Source of the DNA: CAVTPD01 sp963736575
Lineage (GTDB): Bacteria > Bacteroidota > Bacteroidia > Cytophagales > JAAEPT01
Assembly: GCA_963736575.1 (NCBI GenBank)
Contig: CAVTPD010000001.1
Location: 1,798,001 to 1,862,000 of the forward strand
Length of the DNA: 64,000 bases
Reading direction: 5' to 3'
Shown here one piece after another: positions 52,940 through 62,337 of the stretch (positions are counted from its first letter, which is position 1; each line of letters opens with the position of its first letter). A program made the translations under genes and the position numbers. Under the pieces are notes generated by a model. That model had not been told where the DNA came from, ran no database searches, and saw nothing but the letters and a program-made list of their open reading frames with translations.

Positions 52940-54505
52940 CTAAACCTTTACTTTCACAAAAATAGCCGACATACACTTTTCGCCGTCTATAGCCGCCGAC
53001 ATAATACCACCGGCATAACCTGCGCCTTCACCACAAGGGAATAAGCCCTTTACCTCTGGGTGTTCTAATGTCACTTTATCGCGTGGTATATTTACAGGAG
53101 AAGATGTTCTGGATTCGGTAGCTACAACTTGTGCATCGTTGGTATAATAGCCTTTTAATTTCTTTCCAAAGGCTTTAAATCCTTCTTTTAGAACCTGAGA
53201 AACCTTTTCTGGCAAAACGTCTTTTAAATTACTAGCTGTTAGTCCTGGTATGTATGAAGTATCGGGTAAGGTGGAGGATGTTTTTCCTTCTACAAAATCA
53301 ACTAAACGCTGTGCAGGTGCTTTTTGAGTACCGTTGGCCATTTCAAAACACTTTTGTTCTACCGACTGTTGGAAAGAAAGTGCTCTTAACTCTTCATCTT
53401 TTTCAAAGGGTTTAAAATCAAAATCGTCTACTGCCACCACAATGCCTGAATTGGCGTATTTAGAATCTCTACGCGATGGCGACATACCATTAACTACAAT
53501 TTCACCCGGACTAGTAGCACTAGGCACAATAAAACCACCTGGGCACATACAAAAGCTAAAGACACCCCATTGTTGTTTTTTAAAATTGACTTGCTGCACC
53601 ACAGAATACGCTGCCGCCGGAAGAAATTCCCCACGGTCTGTAGAACAATGGTATTGAATGTTATCAATTAAGTTTTGGGGGTGTTCAACCCGTACGCCTA
53701 AGGCAAAAGGTTTAGAATGGATTAAGACTTTGTTTTCGGCTAATAAATGAAAAATATCACGTGCCGAATGACCCGTTGCTAATAAAACAGCTTTGGCTTC
53801 TCTTTTTTCGGAACCATTAATTTCTACGCCTTTTACTACATTTTCTTTAATGATGAAATTAGTGACTTTGGCATCAAAAATTACTTTACCACCAAATTCT
53901 ATGATTTGCTCCCGAATGGACTGTATGATTTTAGGCAATTTATTAGTGCCAATGTGCGGGTGCGCTTCAATTAAAATATTTGTATCTGCGCCGTGTGCTA
54001 CTAGTATTTCTAAAATTCGGTTTACGTCTCCCCGCTTTTTAGACCGTGTGTACAGTTTACCATCCGAATAGGTACCCGCACCACCTTCACCAAAACAATA
54101 ATTAGATTCTGGATTAACAATATCTTTTTTATTGATGTTGGCTAAATCTATTCTTCTTGCCTGAACATCTTTACCCCGTTCTAAAATGATTGGTTTTAAC
54201 CCTAATTCTATGGCTTTTAATGCTGCAAACAATCCCGCTGGACCTGCGCCAACTATAAGTACCTCTTCCGCATTAGAAACATCTTTTAAAAGGTCTTTTG
54301 TCCATTTAGGCTGAAATTCTAATTCACTTTCTTCGGTATAAAGTAAGCCTCTTAAAACCACTTTAGCTGGAGCCTTTCTTGAATCTACGGAGCGTTTAAG
54401 AAGCGCCAACTTCTGGTTGTTGTAATTATCTTTAATATACTGTTGTAGTTCTTCTTCCTGAAAAGCAATTTCAGGCGCTAAACGTAATTCTATTTCTTCT
54501 GGCAT
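52940..54505 (-). CDS. FAD-dependent dehydrogenase (uncharacterised COG2509-like)
   Basis: A 521-residue flavoprotein. The dinucleotide-binding motif is VLIVGAGPAGLFAALKAIELGLKPIILERG, and further FAD motifs are AVLLATGHSARDIF and FPCGEGAGYAGGIMSAAIDGEKC. An N-terminal domain of about 85 residues precedes it. The substrate is unknown. It is the last gene of the operon with the YwqK-like and tryptophan-dioxygenase genes. Confidence 0.85.
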   Translation of the reverse strand: MPEEIELRLAPEIAFQEEELQQYIKDNYNNQKLALLKRSVDSRKAPAKVVLRGLLYTEESELEFQPKWTKDLLKDVSNAEEVLIVGAGPAGLFAALKAIELGLKPIILERGKDVQARRIDLANINKKDIVNPESNYCFGEGGAGTYSDGKLYTRSKKRGDVNRILEILVAHGADTNILIEAHPHIGTNKLPKIIQSIREQIIEFGGKVIFDAKVTNFIIKENVVKGVEINGSEKREAKAVLLATGHSARDIFHLLAENKVLIHSKPFALGVRVEHPQNLIDNIQYHCSTDRGEFLPAAAYSVVQQVNFKKQQWGVFSFCMCPGGFIVPSATSPGEIVVNGMSPSRRDSKYANSGIVVAVDDFDFKPFEKDEELRALSFQQSVEQKCFEMANGTQKAPAQRLVDFVEGKTSSTLPDTSYIPGLTASNLKDVLPEKVSQVLKEGFKAFGKKLKGYYTNDAQVVATESRTSSPVNIPRDKVTLEHPEVKGLFPCGEGAGYAGGIMSAAIDGEKCMSAIFVKVKV

Positions 54506-54517
54506 AATTTGAATGGG

Positions 54518-56470
54518 CTAAAATAGGTAACCAAAGCTTAAACCCACATGAATTGGTAGGTAAAATCCTTTTTTATCAATATCGCTAAATAAGGACTGGT
54601 AATAGTTGTTGTTGGTATTAAAATCGGTGTCTTGAAAACGGTAGCCAATTCCCATGGCCAAATAAACGTCAAAGGTTGGGCCTCTTCTATCGGGTCTGTT
54701 TACAATTCGGTCCCCCACGTAAAGCAAAAGCTCCATTTCGTGGTTGGTTAAATTAAGCTCAGAATCATTAGGTGATTCTTCTTTTAAAGGCAAGGGTTTG
54801 CTGGTATATTTTAAGTTATTGTATTGCGCGCCAAAACCGCCATAAAGCATTCCGTAATCTCTATTTCTTTTGTATAACCGTTCGGAAACAGAGAAGGTAA
54901 AACCTTTTAAAGTAATGTCTTCGTAATCGGATTTACTATGGTTGTTAAAGAAAGGGTCATGTATGTATGATTGCTGAAAATTATACCCTAAGCGTTCCTG
55001 AATATAATATTCGATGTAGATTGGAAGTCGGTCGTTTACCAAACCCAAGGGATTAATGGATACAATAAAATTTCTGTATTCGTTGTATTTAGGGTTATAG
55101 TTACGGATTTTAGATTTTTTCTTGGCTTTGTAGTTGTAAGAAGGCAAAACCGAATAATCGTATTTTTTCTTTTTCTTAACGGAATCTACCACCACTGAAT
55201 CTTTTGGAGTAGTATTTTTGGCAATAAGGTTATTTGGTTTAAGTGTGAGTAAGGTGTCTTTTAAATCGAAAACGGAATCATTCCCACCTTCAAATAAAAC
55301 TTTATTAGACGTCTCGTTATAGGTTTTATAATAGCCCGTTATACTTCCATCTTTATCGTATAATTTCCAAATTCCGGTTTTCTCTCCATTTTCAATGGTG
55401 CCTTTTATTTTAGGTTTTCCATTTTCGTAATAACCGGTATAATCACCAAGACCATTTTGGTATTGGCATTCACCTTCTAAACTTCCTTCTTCTGTGTAAT
55501 ACTTCCAAAGACCTTCATTTTTATCGTTTTTAACGGCTCCTTCTACTTTCAGATTTCCTTTTTCATAATACTCTTTATAATACCCGTTTCCATTTTCAAA
55601 AAGTCCTTCACCTCTATAGGCACCGTTGTCGTAATAAAAAGACCATTTACCATCTCTAAAACCAAAATTCTGATTTCCTGTAGAGCTTAAGGTGCCGTTT
55701 TCATGAAAATTTTCCCATTCACCATCTTGTTTACCGTTGGTGTAATTCCCTTTGCTTTTAATTTGTCCATTGGTATAATAATAAGACCAAATTCCATTTT
55801 TAACTCCATTAGACTCGTAACCTTTGGCTTCTAGGTTACCATTTTTGTGGTAATATGTCCAAATCCCTTCTCCTATGTTTTTATAAGTAGGTCCGGTTAC
55901 TTTTATTTTTCCCGAAGGATAATATTCGGTATAAGAACCTCTACCGTTGGAATAAATGGCATTGGCTTTTAGGGTACCGTCTTCGTAATAATGTTTCCAA
56001 GTTTGGTCTTTAATGTTTTTAGTATAAAATCCTTCGGCTTTCAGTTTGCCGTTTTCGTAATAATACTTCCAAACACCTTGTTTTACGTCATTTTGAATAA
56101 CGCCTTCGTTTTTTAAATTTCCTTTTTCGTAGAAATAGTACCAATAGACAGAATCCTTTTTTTCATAGATCCCCTTCATGTGTGGGCTTCCATTTTCAAA
56201 GTAAAAAATCCATTCGCCAGTTGGCTGGCTATTTTGATATTGACCTTCAGACTTCATTTGTCCGCTTTCATAAAAAGATACATACGGCCCTTCTAAAATG
56301 GCCGGGTTATTTTCCTGAACAAAAAATGATGCTTTAATTTTTCGGTTTAAAGAATCCTCGAAAAAATAATAAAGTTTTATAGGTTGTAAAGAAGAGGTAT
56401 CCGTCTGGGCTTTGGCAGTATAGCTTAGCCAGCAAAATATAAAATAGATGGATATACCAGCATAGCGCAT
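54518..56470 (-). CDS. YwqK/MORN-repeat protein with outer-membrane-like C-terminus
   Basis: A 650-residue exported protein. The signal peptide is FIFCWLSYTAKA. Residues 60-390 are about 14 tandem YwqK/MORN-type repeats (YYENGKLKAEGFYTKNIKDQTWKHYYEDGTLKANAIYSNG). A Lys-rich linker follows, and the last 200 residues look like an outer-membrane barrel (SINPLGLVNDRLPIYIEYYIQERLGYNFQQSY; ending LPIHVGLSFGYLF). The function is unknown. It is 12 bp upstream of the FAD gene and 3 bp after the dioxygenase gene. Confidence 0.85.
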   Translation of the reverse strand: MRYAGISIYFIFCWLSYTAKAQTDTSSLQPIKLYYFFEDSLNRKIKASFFVQENNPAILEGPYVSFYESGQMKSEGQYQNSQPTGEWIFYFENGSPHMKGIYEKKDSVYWYYFYEKGNLKNEGVIQNDVKQGVWKYYYENGKLKAEGFYTKNIKDQTWKHYYEDGTLKANAIYSNGRGSYTEYYPSGKIKVTGPTYKNIGEGIWTYYHKNGNLEAKGYESNGVKNGIWSYYYTNGQIKSKGNYTNGKQDGEWENFHENGTLSSTGNQNFGFRDGKWSFYYDNGAYRGEGLFENGNGYYKEYYEKGNLKVEGAVKNDKNEGLWKYYTEEGSLEGECQYQNGLGDYTGYYENGKPKIKGTIENGEKTGIWKLYDKDGSITGYYKTYNETSNKVLFEGGNDSVFDLKDTLLTLKPNNLIAKNTTPKDSVVVDSVKKKKKYDYSVLPSYNYKAKKKSKIRNYNPKYNEYRNFIVSINPLGLVNDRLPIYIEYYIQERLGYNFQQSYIHDPFFNNHSKSDYEDITLKGFTFSVSERLYKRNRDYGMLYGGFGAQYNNLKYTSKPLPLKEESPNDSELNLTNHEMELLLYVGDRIVNRPDRRGPTFDVYLAMGIGYRFQDTDFNTNNNYYQSLFSDIDKKGFYLPIHVGLSFGYLF

Positions 56471-56473
56471 TAT

Positions 56474-57439
56474 TTAAACCGTAGTAGTTTCATTCAAAAC
56501 TTTATCTACCCACGCTTTACCCCAATTTCCTTTTTCTTCTTCTGACCATAAGGCCGGATAAAATACTTGTTTTTGGAATTTTGGAGGCAAATATTGCTGC
56601 CAATTGGTATTTCCTGTAGATTTTGCCGCTACATTATTTTTAACCAAATAACGGGTAGCATTCTTAAAATGTGCTAATGGCCAGTTAATGTTGGCATTGG
56701 CGTCTAGGGTTCTTAAGGCTTCAATTAATTTAGGGTCTTGTCTATCTTCTTCAGAAAGTCCTTCGTAACAAACCAACAGGTTCTTATCTAAAAACTCTTT
56801 TCCTTTACGAATAATAAGATTTCCGTATTTTTCTTCAAACTGAATTAGAGTAAGTGTTTTAGAACCGTTTTCTTTATTAATAGCACCTTGTCTCCAGTGT
56901 AAATGTTGGTACATTTCTTTAATAAAGCTGGTATCATCGTATAAATGGCGGTAATCGTGGCTAACCAAGTTTATGAACTTTGTACACCAGAGTTCAATTA
57001 ATCTATACTGAATAGACTGAAAACCACTAGCTGGCGTAATTGCAGTTCTAAATCGCATAAATTGATCTCTATCCATGCCTTTAATAAGCACATTAAAAGA
57101 CTCTACCAAATAGTCGAAATAGTAATTGATTCGGTCTAAGTGTTTTACAAATTTTTCACTGGTAAGCTTATCTGTAAAACCTATAATTTCGAATTCGTGA
57201 AGAATAAGTTTGAAGTATAACTCAGTGATTTGATGATAGATAATAAAGGTCATCTCATCTTGGTATTTAGTCTTTGGCTTCTGTAAATTAAGCAAAGCAT
57301 CTATACCAATATAATCCCAATAGTTTTCGTAATAAGAGTAAAGAAGTCCTTCTAAGTGGTCGGCCATATCTTCACCCACACTCTCCATTTTCTCATTAAG
57401 CTGACTTAATAACCACTGTATTCTTTCCTCTTTCTCCAT
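56474..57439 (-). CDS. kynA: tryptophan 2,3-dioxygenase
   Basis: A 321-residue heme dioxygenase that opens the indole ring of tryptophan, the first step of the kynurenine pathway. Family features are YQDEMTFIIYHQITELYFKLILHEF near residue 60, FRTAITPASGFQSIQYRLIELW (around residue 130-155) and a C-terminal heme-region HLHWRQGAINKENGSKTLTLIQFEEKYG. It is first in the operon. Confidence 0.9.
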   Translation of the reverse strand: MEKEERIQWLLSQLNEKMESVGEDMADHLEGLLYSYYENYWDYIGIDALLNLQKPKTKYQDEMTFIIYHQITELYFKLILHEFEIIGFTDKLTSEKFVKHLDRINYYFDYLVESFNVLIKGMDRDQFMRFRTAITPASGFQSIQYRLIELWCTKFINLVSHDYRHLYDDTSFIKEMYQHLHWRQGAINKENGSKTLTLIQFEEKYGNLIIRKGKEFLDKNLLVCYEGLSEEDRQDPKLIEALRTLDANANINWPLAHFKNATRYLVKNNVAAKSTGNTNWQQYLPPKFQKQVFYPALWSEEEKGNWGKAWVDKVLNETTTV

Positions 57440-57585
57440 CTTTCACTCAATTAAACCTGAAATTCTAGCAAGTAAAACTTTAGACACTTGTATTTAACCT
57501 GCACATTAGGATTTATGCTTAGGTAAAGTTAATTCTTTATGAACAAAAAAACAGCCTTTAAACTAGCTGCTATTACTCCCTCTTA

Positions 57586-58467
57586 TTACTGAAATAAATC
57601 TGAACTTAAATAACGGTCACCACGGTCACAGATAATACAAACAATTATCCCTTTATCTATCTTTTTAGCCAACTCAACTGCCAAATGTGCCGCACCACCA
57701 CTACTCATACCAGCAAATATTCCTTCTTCTTTGGCTAATCTTTTAGTCATTGCTCTGGCTTCCGCTTCCGAAACATCCAAAACTTGGTCTACTCTGGCGG
57801 GATCAAATATTTTAGGTAAGTATTCTTTTGGCCATCTTCTAATACCTGGTATTTTAGAACCATCTGTAGGTTGTGCACCAATAATTTGTACGGACTTGTT
57901 TTGTTCCTTTAAGAATTTAGAAACGCCCATTATTGTACCTGTTGTCCCCATGGAAGACACAAAATGGGTTACTTTACCCTGGGTATCGTTCCAAATTTCG
58001 GGCCCGGTAGTTTTATAATGCGCTTTCCAATTATCATCGTTAGCAAACTGATTCAGCATTTTATAGCCTTTTTCATTTACCATTTTTTCGGCGTAATCTC
58101 GGGCTCCTTCAATTCCTTCTTCAGCAGAAACTAAAGTTACTTTAGCACCAAATGCCTCCATACTTAAAATTCTTTCCTTGGTAGAATTTTCTGGCATTAC
58201 CAGTTCAATAGTCATCTGAAACATACTGGCAATCATAGCCAAGGCTATACCGGTATTTCCGCTGGTAGCTTCAATTAATGTATCTTCTTTTGTGATATCA
58301 CCTCGGTCTAAAGCCGACTTAATCATGTTATATGCCGCACGGTCTTTTACACTACCGCCTGGATTTTGTCCTTCCAACTTACCAAAAACACGCACGCCTT
58401 CTTTTTGAATTACATGTCTGAATTCAACTAAAGGAGTCCCCCCAATAAGATCAAAAATCTGCTTCAT
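57586..58467 (-). CDS. cysM: cysteine synthase (O-acetylserine sulfhydrylase B type)
   Basis: A 293-residue PLP enzyme that makes cysteine from O-acetylserine and sulfide. The PLP lysine lies in NPGGSVKDRAAYNMI (K42). The substrate loop is EATSGNTGIALAM, and the cofactor phosphate loop is SSMGTTGTIMGVSKFL. It follows cysE by 2 bp, supplying its substrate. Confidence 0.93.
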   Translation of the reverse strand: MKQIFDLIGGTPLVEFRHVIQKEGVRVFGKLEGQNPGGSVKDRAAYNMIKSALDRGDITKEDTLIEATSGNTGIALAMIASMFQMTIELVMPENSTKERILSMEAFGAKVTLVSAEEGIEGARDYAEKMVNEKGYKMLNQFANDDNWKAHYKTTGPEIWNDTQGKVTHFVSSMGTTGTIMGVSKFLKEQNKSVQIIGAQPTDGSKIPGIRRWPKEYLPKIFDPARVDQVLDVSEAEARAMTKRLAKEEGIFAGMSSGGAAHLAVELAKKIDKGIIVCIICDRGDRYLSSDLFQ

Positions 58468-58469
58468 TA

Positions 58470-59294
58470 TTAAATATTTTTAATATTGGTCTCCTCTTGG
58501 TTCTTAAATTTCACTTGCGCTTGGTGGTATACAATAGAACCTGCCGGAATACTTCTAGTTAACCAAACATTACCACCAATAATACTGTTTTTACCTACTG
58601 TAGTTTCGCCGCCTAAGATGGTAGCTCCCGAATAGATTACCACGTTATCTTCAATGGTTGGGTGTCGTTTTGTGTCTGCCATTTCTTTTGCCACACTTAA
58701 TGCGCCTAGAGTCACCCCTTGGTAGATTTTAACATTATCTCCAATGATACATGTAGCACCAATAACAACACCGCTACCGTGGTCTATGCAAAAGTTTTTA
58801 CCTATAGTTGCTCCAGGATGAATTTCAATACCTGTTTTTGTACTGACGTATTCCGTAATTAATCGCGGAATTAAGGGCACGTTCAGTTCGTATAAAACTT
58901 TGGCAATTCGGTAGAAAGCAATGGCATAAAACCCTGGGTAGGTTAAAACTACTTCGGTTTCACTAACTGCTGCTGGGTCTCCTAATTCTATGGCTGTAGC
59001 ATCATTTTTTACTTTGAAGTACAGTTCGTCAATTTGATCAAAGAAGTTTTCGCCAACTGTTATAGCGTCTACCTTATATTGAGCATCCATTCTAGAAAGA
59101 ATGTCTATTAAAGTAGTTTTATTGTTTTCTAAACATGTTTTTAGCTGTGTTTCACTTTCAATGCATTGTTCGCATAAAATGGGAAACATAAGCGCTAATA
59201 ATTCATTGCTCCATTTATAAATACGTTCCTGTTTAGGGAATTTCTCTATGTTAGCGTGTTCTTTATAAAGATGTTGTAGGAATGTACTGTTCAC
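58470..59294 (-). CDS. cysE: serine O-acetyltransferase
   Basis: A 274-residue left-handed-beta-helix acetyltransferase that makes O-acetylserine from serine. The hexapeptide repeats run from GIEIHPGATIGKNFCIDHGSGVVIGATCIIGDNVKIYQGVTLGAL to NSIIGGNVWLTRSIPAGSIVY. It is longer than many homologues because of an N-terminal helical domain of about 150 residues. It lies 2 bp before cysM and 1 bp after the K+ channel gene. Confidence 0.92.
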   Translation of the reverse strand: MNSTFLQHLYKEHANIEKFPKQERIYKWSNELLALMFPILCEQCIESETQLKTCLENNKTTLIDILSRMDAQYKVDAITVGENFFDQIDELYFKVKNDATAIELGDPAAVSETEVVLTYPGFYAIAFYRIAKVLYELNVPLIPRLITEYVSTKTGIEIHPGATIGKNFCIDHGSGVVIGATCIIGDNVKIYQGVTLGALSVAKEMADTKRHPTIEDNVVIYSGATILGGETTVGKNSIIGGNVWLTRSIPAGSIVYHQAQVKFKNQEETNIKNI

Positions 59295-59295
59295 G

Positions 59296-60324
59296 TTAGT
59301 GTTCTTTTATAAAGTAGTTTCTAAATTGAATAAGATCGTGAGAAGATCCTAAAACAATAAAGTATTCGTTTTCATTCAACACCGTTGTTGAATTGGGGTT
59401 GAAAGTATATTTACCGTTGGCATCCATATACCCAATAAAGGTAACGCCAGAAATAACGGTTCTTACATCTAATTCCCGTATAGATTTCCCTCTGAATTCC
59501 TTTTTAAAGTTAGAATATCCTATTTCTTCTAATTCTAATTTAATATCACCAATACCGTTAATCATGTCTAGAAAATCTACCACATGTGGTTTATTCACCA
59601 ATAACGACATATAATGACCACCAATGTTATCGGGCATCACCACATAGTCTGCGCCGGCGCGTTTTAGTTTACTTTCTGTGGTAACTTGGGTGGCTCTAGC
59701 TATAATCTTAATGCTTTTATTTAACTCCCTAGCTGTTAGTGATATAAAGACATTAGTAGAATCTTTAGGTACTGCCGCTATTAAAGCTTTAGCCCGTTCT
59801 ATACCGGCTTTAGATAATGTTTCTTCTTCGGTGGCGTCACCAATTAAATAGTTAATTTGATTTATAGAATCGCCAAATCTTTTTTCAATGATGTCTTTGT
59901 TCATGTCTATCATAACAAAGTCTACCTTGTCTTTCATCAACTCCTCTGCTGCACGGAATCCATTTCTTCCGCAACCACAAATAATAACATGATTGGTAAG
60001 TGCCTGCATTTCTCTATCTGAAATAATTGATTTAAAGATATTCCTTAATTCCCCTTCGAACAAAAATTTAGACGAAACAGATAAGAAGTACGCAAATGCT
60101 GAAATATTGAAAATGATATAAAAAGACACAAATAGTCTCCCGTTTTCGCTTAAAGGTCTTATTTCACCAAAACCTACAGTAGAAATGGTTATGGCAGTCA
60201 TATAAAAAGATTCCATAAGGGTATACCCTTCTAGCAGACTAAAACCACCCATGCCTATTATGAGACTAAAAAAAACTAAAACGAAGGCCGTAATAAGCTG
60301 GTTAATATTTTTTGCTTTGCTCAT
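59296..60324 (-). CDS. potassium channel family protein with TrkA-N regulatory domain
   Basis: A 342-residue protein. It has two membrane segments (LITAFVLVFFSLIIGMGGFSLL and FVSFYIIFNISAFAYFLSV) around a pore loop with selectivity filter TISTVGFGE. Then comes a RCK/TrkA-N Rossmann domain (HVIICGCGRNGFRAAEEL; GDATEEETLSKAGIERAKALIAAV) and a TrkA-C end. It is a gated K+ channel. It overlaps the dnaG stop by 4 bp. Confidence 0.92.
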   Translation of the reverse strand: MSKAKNINQLITAFVLVFFSLIIGMGGFSLLEGYTLMESFYMTAITISTVGFGEIRPLSENGRLFVSFYIIFNISAFAYFLSVSSKFLFEGELRNIFKSIISDREMQALTNHVIICGCGRNGFRAAEELMKDKVDFVMIDMNKDIIEKRFGDSINQINYLIGDATEEETLSKAGIERAKALIAAVPKDSTNVFISLTARELNKSIKIIARATQVTTESKLKRAGADYVVMPDNIGGHYMSLLVNKPHVVDFLDMINGIGDIKLELEEIGYSNFKKEFRGKSIRELDVRTVISGVTFIGYMDANGKYTFNPNSTTVLNENEYFIVLGSSHDLIQFRNYFIKEH

Positions 60325-62258
60325 GACCCTGAAGTGACATTGCCCAAAATGGTGGCAATACTCATTTCTATTTTTTTAAGATGGAAAAATTTTTTCTGAA
60401 GATGAATCATATTGTCTTCGTCTTTTTCATCTTTCATTTCTAAATGTACTTTTTTCATTAACTTTTTAATGTTGTGCCATTTTAAACGAATAATGGTATC
60501 GAAGGCAATTCTATCTAAATAATCGTGCTCTCTTTTAGGGAAAATAGAGAACTTTTCCCAGTTATTACTTAGCTCAAAGCGTTCAGTAGCTAAATCAACC
60601 GCTGTATTCCTAATATCTTCTTCTTCATGCTGAATAAAAAAATTTAACTCTGGCGTGTTGTTTTCCGCTTCAATTTCAGTTTTAAAAATATTAAAAACTT
60701 TCTGAAAATTGGGGTCTGTAAAAACCACATCTGTAACTTCTCTTAATATATAATGCGCTACGCTTGTGCCTTCTTCTAATTGAGTAGAACCATAATTTAA
60801 TAACAAACGTATTATTTCTCTTTCTTGGTTTCTTAACGCACCACCTTTGTTCGCCGGTCTTGTCTCTTCTGCAGCCTCGGCAATAGATTCAAAAGCAGAA
60901 ATAGCATTGTCAAAGCTTTTATCATCGCCTGTTCTGTTATCTCTCTTCCGTTCTGTAAGAATATTCTTATTATAGGCTGAAATAAGAACCTGCTCATTAA
61001 TATCTAAAATTCGGCTACACTCCTGAAAGAAAACCGCTCGCTTTATAGGATCTGGTACTTTGGAAATACTTTCAACTATTTCTGTGATAACAGCCGCTTT
61101 TTTAAGTGGGTCATTACCGGCAGTTTTAAGTGCGTACTGTGTTTTAAAAGTGATAAAGTCTTTGGCATTATCAGTAACAAAGGCTTCAAACTTTTCTGCA
61201 CCTTGTGATTTACAAAAACTATCTGGGTCTTCACCGTCTGGGATTAAAACCACTTTAACATTTAAACCCTGTTCCAGAATTAGGTCAATACCACGCATAG
61301 AAGCTCTAACACCGGCATCATCACCATCGTAAAGTACAGTAATGTTTTGGGTAAAGCGTTTTATTAGCTTTATCTGGTCTTGTGTTAAGGCTGTTCCAGA
61401 AGAAGCTACCACATTTTGTATTCCGGCTTGATGTAAAGTAATTACATCTGTATAGCCTTCTACCAAATAGCAAAAGTCTTTATTACGGATTTCATTCTTA
61501 GACTGATAAAAACCGTATAGAACTTTACTTTTATTGTAAACCTCGGTTTCTGGTGAATTAAGGTATTTGGGGGCTTTTTTATCTACTTTAAGAATACGGG
61601 CACCAAAACCAATAGATTTACCGCTTTGGTTGTGTATAGGAAAAATTACTCTACCTCTAAAGCGGTCAAATACTTTGTTTTCTTCTTCTTTCTGAACAAT
61701 TAAACCTGCTTTATTCAGTAAATCTACACTGTATTGATTTTGCGTTGCCTTTTTATACAAAGCATCCCAAGAATCTAAAGCATACCCTAATCCAAAATCA
61801 CGAATGGTTTTGTCTGTATAACCTCTTTCTCGAAAATAAGATAAGCCAATAGATTGACCTTCGTCGGTTTCGAATAAATTATCTGTGAAATAGTTTTTTG
61901 CGTAGTTAAGAACAATAAATAGACTTTCTCTATCGTCTTTTTGTTCTTTACTTTCGCTGGGAACATAATCCTCTTCTATTTCTATACCGTATTTCTGGGC
62001 TAAATAACGTAAAGCTTCCGGATAAGAAAAACCTTCATGCTCCATTATAAATTTTACGGCATCGCCACCCTTTCCACTACTGAAATCCTTAAAAATTTGT
62101 TTTTGAGAAGACACCATAAAAGAAGGTGACTTTTCATCTACAAAGGGACTTAGAGCTTTATAATTACTCCCCGATTTCTTAAGCGAAACAAAATCACCGA
62201 TAACATCTATGATGTCAACAGCGTCGTAAATCTTGTTTATAGTTTCTTTAGAAATCAA
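60321..62258 (-). CDS. dnaG: DNA primase
   Basis: A 645-residue primase that lays RNA primers at replication forks. It has an N-terminal domain, an RNA polymerase domain (GFGARILKVDKKAPKYLNSPETEVYNKSKVLYGF), a Toprim fold (YLVEGYTDVITLHQAG; VLYDGDDAGVRASMRGIDL), and a helicase-binding C-terminus. The zinc-ligand residues of the CHC2 finger are replaced (SPFVDEKSPSF, then FKDFSSGKGG), a feature I recall from other Flavobacteria. First gene of the operon with the K+ channel, cysE and cysM. Confidence 0.95.
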   Translation of the reverse strand: MISKETINKIYDAVDIIDVIGDFVSLKKSGSNYKALSPFVDEKSPSFMVSSQKQIFKDFSSGKGGDAVKFIMEHEGFSYPEALRYLAQKYGIEIEEDYVPSESKEQKDDRESLFIVLNYAKNYFTDNLFETDEGQSIGLSYFRERGYTDKTIRDFGLGYALDSWDALYKKATQNQYSVDLLNKAGLIVQKEEENKVFDRFRGRVIFPIHNQSGKSIGFGARILKVDKKAPKYLNSPETEVYNKSKVLYGFYQSKNEIRNKDFCYLVEGYTDVITLHQAGIQNVVASSGTALTQDQIKLIKRFTQNITVLYDGDDAGVRASMRGIDLILEQGLNVKVVLIPDGEDPDSFCKSQGAEKFEAFVTDNAKDFITFKTQYALKTAGNDPLKKAAVITEIVESISKVPDPIKRAVFFQECSRILDINEQVLISAYNKNILTERKRDNRTGDDKSFDNAISAFESIAEAAEETRPANKGGALRNQEREIIRLLLNYGSTQLEEGTSVAHYILREVTDVVFTDPNFQKVFNIFKTEIEAENNTPELNFFIQHEEEDIRNTAVDLATERFELSNNWEKFSIFPKREHDYLDRIAFDTIIRLKWHNIKKLMKKVHLEMKDEKDEDNMIHLQKKFFHLKKIEMSIATILGNVTSGS

Positions 62259-62337
62259 AAGGGGCTTTGTTAATTAGATTGAAACTCTAAATTAACAAAA
62301 CCCCATGATTTAAAATGAAAGTAGGCTATGAAAAGTA

